DNA from: Sphagnum compactum | Taxonomy: Eukaryota > Bryophyta > Sphagnopsida > Sphagnales | DNA: 64,000 bases | Direction: 5' to 3' | NCBI GenBank assembly: GCA_965153455.1 | Contig: OZ234493.1 | Span: 22,310,213 to 22,374,212 of the forward strand | In this document: positions 60,364-64,000 of the stretch, one piece after another | Numbering within the stretch: the stretch's first letter is position 1 | Layout of the letters: each line of letters opens with the position of its first letter | Position numbers and translations under genes: made by a program | The notes under the pieces: model-generated | Database searches by the model: none | What the model was told of the DNA's origin: nothing | The model's input: only the letters and a program-made list of their open reading frames with translations

Positions 60364-62065
60364 TAGTAAATTTTTACTGTTGTTTTGTAATCATTTCTGG
60401 TTTGTATTTAAATACAATATTGATTAGATCACAACTGCCGTCAATTTAATCAGGTTGAGGAGGTTGAGGTTTAGGTCATATTGCGGGAAGCTGACACCTG
60501 TGAAGACTCATTTGTTGTAGGTGCAAGTCAAAATTGTGTGAAGATTGTTCCTGTTGATTTTCTTATGCTTTTGGTCAATTTGTGTTCCTTTACCTGCCTT
60601 GATTTTGGGAATGGAGTCCTATATCTCAGCCTCAGATGCAGGGATCTGTATTTCGCACCTTCCTTGATTGGGAGACATGGGAGTCCTATATTTCAGTAAT
60701 TCAGAAGTGGATGTCAGGTGTGCACCCACAAATCAGCACAGTGACATAAAACTGAGAAGGTTTGGAGTGCTGTGGGAATGATCTTTTTGCATCAGCAAAA
60801 TTTTGGGCACATTGTACCTAAAAGGTTAGATCTGTAGAAGAGCATTATTATTGTTGTTGTCAAGTCTCACGTTATATCGGGTCTGATTTGCTGGTGAATT
60901 GTCCATTATTGTTCCTAAGCATGTTCACCACAAGCCTAAGAAGGGAGATATAGTAGTTTTAAGGGAGAGGGCTTGCAGTATTTACAAATAACGCAGGCCC
61001 TGTTATTGGCAAAAGCTTAAAGCTCAGGTGGGTGGTGGGTCTCATTGCTTCAGAGGCTGCTCTCATTGCCTTCGCATCTCATCATCTCATTACTATCACC
61101 TCCAAGACAGTTGACCAAATTCATTCACTAGCAATGAGGCAAACACCGCTACAGATAGCTGCTCTTGTTTGCACAATGCAAGCATTCATGTGGATCTTAC
61201 AGTGGCATTAAAACAGTACTTCTCAAGTTTCCCCTTAGTTCTAAACTTCTTGTACGGAATATACCATTCAAGCATATCTTAGAGAGGAATTGAGACAGTA
61301 TTTCTACAATCTCCTACTTGTTCAGTTGTGCTGTGAACAAGAAGCTGTAACCAAGGTAAGGCATGGCAATTGCTCAAGGAACCTGTTGATGATATACACT
61401 AGAATGAGATGTTATGATACTGACTTGAGGAAGTGAGAATGCAACACCTGAATGTCAGCTGCAAGGTTGAAAATTGTGCTGCACAAAAACATCTGTAGTG
61501 GTGTTAACACACACCTGCTAAATAGGCTGCTACCAAACCCCTGAATTTCTAACAAACATTAACAGACAGGAATTTTCAGAGTACAACTCACTGATCTAGG
61601 TGAGTTCAAAGCAAGCTCAACCACACCATACATTCAAAGCTAGACTATGAAAGTGAACCCAAAGACTTAAAAAGATGAGTCAACATCCTATGGCTTCGGG
61701 TCCAACTGTCTTCTTTTGTGGAGCATTGATCGATCTGTCCCAGAAGACACTTCATCTTCACACCCTAAACCCTACAGCATTCATCCCGATAAGACTCTTT
61801 CAATCTATGCAACCAAATCTCAAACCTTCAGTTCCTAATATCACGCAAATCACAGAACCCATTTCCCATTCTGCTAAATAGATTAGCTGCTGGAGCAACA
61901 GAAAGAGGACTTGCTGCTCCATTCACAAGAGCAACAATTGCTCTTTGACCAGCTCTTTGAGGAACCTAGCTACAATCCACAACTTTCTTCTTGGTTTCAA
62001 ATCTGAGCTAAGACTTTCATAGTTATCAACAATGGAGAAGTTCCAAGAACCAACAGAGGAGAGTG
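60364..62065. other. Convergent spacer between TAB2 and the F-box gene
   Basis: Tail-to-tail spacer with both 3' flanks. Short open stretches such as 60481-60699 resemble nothing known. No repeats of note were seen. Confidence 0.5.
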
Positions 62066-63784
62066 TCAAGAGCCATTCGATGCTGACCACCGCATGAATG
62101 TGCAGGCAACAACTGCCATAGCAAATCTTGCCCTGGCCAGTGGTGATCGTGTCAAAGGTACAGGAGCATTCTCCCGAACTATATTGCTTTCTTGGACGGG
62201 TCTCACCTGTATTGCACATTGAAACCCAATTGTCAGGCAGGTTGCAAGTAGCATTTATGACCTTCTACATATGATATCGAACACCATGAGCACCATTACA
62301 GCTACACAGTAGTTGCAGCTACAAGCACAAACAATAAATGCACATTCTGTAACAAGATTCTGGGGGAGCTGAATCAAGTATTTCACCTGTGCCTCAGGTA
62401 CAACTGTTGTTGGAGAGGTGTCAAGTGCAACAACCAGCGATACTCGGTTTGTTAGCAGCCATTCAACGCTGGCTGGAGTGACAGCTCGACATTTCTTGAC
62501 TTTGATCTTCACAAGACTAGGGCATCCACCCACAAGTGCCTCCATACCCCTGTCCGAGATTGGACAACCCTTGATGCAAAGTTTCTTCAGGGCAAGGCAC
62601 TTGTCTGCTATGCAGGAAAGCTCCAAATCCCCAAAGGTATCACTTGTGCAGATTGCTAACCGCTCAAGGCTTGAGCAATTGGAGGCCAGAAGACTGAGGC
62701 TAGACATTGTAGCATTGAGACCAATTATAACAAGTTCCTGTAGGTCTTTGCAATTTCTGGCCACAGTGTCAAGGCCTTCATCTCCCAGTTGGTTGTTCTT
62801 CCAGCTGTCAATATGAAGTTTGCAGAGTTTTGGGCAACCATTAGCAATTGCCGACAAACCCTTGTTTGTACACTCAGATGGCTTCACAACATACAGGACT
62901 TGTAGGTTTGTGCAGCATGCTACAGCTTGTAAACCCCGATCGGTTAACATCACTTTCTCAATATGCAGTTCGACAAGGCTAGCCATGTGCACAGTGATGG
63001 ATTCAAACAGTAGATCCCAGTTACCCGAGATTCTTGAAAGCATCAGAGTGTGCAAATTCTTGGACTGTGCGATGAGCGGGTAAACAAGCAATTGTCCATT
63101 AGGAAAATCCTTCAAACACAGTCTTCGAATACTGCAGGAGGTATTTGGGAGTATGAATTCAGATGAATCCTTGAAGCCTTTCAGTCGCTTCACAGTTAGA
63201 TCCTCTAGATTCGCACAGTGCTGCAGGATAGAGTTCAAACCTTGTGGACCAAATTGACAAGAGCCACATGAGAATTTTCGCAAAGTGGAGCCACAAAGCT
63301 TAGCAAATCGATCAATCCCTTGGTCTGTCAAACCCTTACAGGCCTTCAGCTTCAGTTTCCGCAGCTGTTGACATCCCCTTCCCACCACACAAAGCGCATC
63401 ATCATCGATACTGCAGCGCTTTCGGTCACACTTGAGTGTAAGCTTGGTGATATGCTGAAACCGCTCTAGCAAAGCCGGCAACGCCGATCCAATCTCCACA
63501 CAAGCTTGCAAGGACAGCCGTTGCCGCGCTTGTCCTTCTACCCTGTACCATCTCTTACACACCAACGAACACTGCCTCCTGTCCGACAGCTCCAGTTTCT
63601 GAAATACCGCAGCAAGACACTCATCCGGCGCAAATACTGTCAAATCCATTCTTGAAAACAACAAGCTCCGTCCTCCTTCTCCTTCTCCTTTCTCCTCCTC
63701 CTCCTCTTCCCCCTCCTCCTCCTCCTCCTCCTCCTCATGGTCTACCCCATGTGCACACGCTGCCGCAGAGCTTGCTTGCCCCAT
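62066..63784 (-). CDS. F-box/LRR protein of the VIER F-box type (SKP2-like)
   Basis: F-box proteins pick substrates for SCF ubiquitin ligases; VFB proteins in Arabidopsis act in growth and auxin-linked responses. Two exons, 63784-62387 and 62206-62066, join in phase to 512 residues. The start MGQASSAAA keeps the family's MGQ end and could be N-myristoylated; an earlier in-frame ATG at 63805 gives MGEETGRMGQ. A poly-Glu run (about residues 14-35) is unusual. The F-box is FAPDECLAAVFQKLELSDRR followed by CSLVCKRWYRVEG. LRRs follow: LTLKCDRKRCSIDDDALCVV, LKLKACKGLTDQGIDRFAKL, FSCGSCQFGPQGL and FGDLELSCIADKCLALKKL. The short second exon supplies the conserved tail VVACTFMRWSASNGS, like CTFRRWS in Arabidopsis. 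Confidence 0.93.
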
Positions 63785-64000
63785 CCTTCCCGTCTCCTCT
63801 CCCACAAACCCAGACCCTAATCACAAATCCCTTGAAAAAACACCCCACACACACAAACATACATACCCACCCACCTACCAACCTATGTACCTACCACACG
63901 TTCTTTGCTACAATCCCCACGCACCCAATAATACACTCCAAACTCTTCTTCCAAGCTCTTCTTCCAAAAACTCTTCTTCCAAACCCTTGTTGTTGTTACA
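63785..64000 (-). promoter_or_regulatory. 5' flank of the F-box gene
   Basis: On the minus strand this is purine-rich, with GGAAGAAGAG-type repeats (three copies of CTCTTCTTCCAA at about 63940-63980 on the plus strand). It is likely 5' UTR and core promoter. No TATA box was confidently seen. Confidence 0.35.

Overview
The window is nuclear DNA from a land plant. Every recognisable gene is split by short spliceosomal introns, and the gene set is plant-specific: a remorin, a YYVESPS-type LEA/hydroxyproline-rich glycoprotein, the chloroplast PsaB translation factor TAB2, and a VIER-type F-box/LRR protein. The lineage inside land plants is uncertain. An intact-looking DUF4470/MYND architecture, a divergent O-fucosyltransferase-like gene and small introns in AT-rich spacers would fit a bryophyte, lycophyte or fern better than a flowering plant, but this is a low-confidence inference.

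Layout. 0.1-3.9 kb (+): mitochondrial pyruvate dehydrogenase E1 beta, 12 exons, 5' end cut by the window edge. 5.9-8.4 kb (+): remorin, with one probable GC-AG intron. 12.6-14.2 kb (+): LEA/HRGP membrane protein. 16.5-20.1 kb: a tandem array of about 180 bp units, then a decayed hAT transposase gene split by a solo LTR. 22.1-25.2 kb (+): COG4, Golgi tethering. 26.4-27.4 kb (-) and 27.5-29.8 kb (+): a head-to-head pair, a dienoyl-CoA isomerase and a DUF4470/MYND gene, both apparently broken. 30-40 kb: AT-rich, transposon-derived, with a second solo LTR of the same family and a cluster of an unexplained RGTATTGC motif. 40.7-43.6 kb (+): O-fucosyltransferase-like type II membrane protein. 46.1-49.3 kb (-): PAF-acetylhydrolase-like lipase. 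49.3-57.3 kb: AT-rich spacer with several minisatellites. 57.3-60.4 kb (+): TAB2. 62.1-63.8 kb (-): F-box/LRR protein.

The genes do not form a pathway; they are housekeeping and signalling genes of chloroplast, mitochondrion, Golgi and plasma membrane, separated by repeat-rich spacers. Exon borders were set by hand from GT-AG signals, phase agreement and remembered family sequences. For most genes every junction keeps frame. No tRNA, rRNA or CRISPR array was recognised.

The best leads are: two solo LTRs with perfect 5-bp target duplications, one of which interrupts the hAT frame so exactly that skipping it rejoins the frame; a divergent gene pair where both partners carry disabling changes, all the stops being explainable as C-to-T; a dispersed repeat family lying just upstream of two genes; and the motif cluster at 34.4-35.1 kb.
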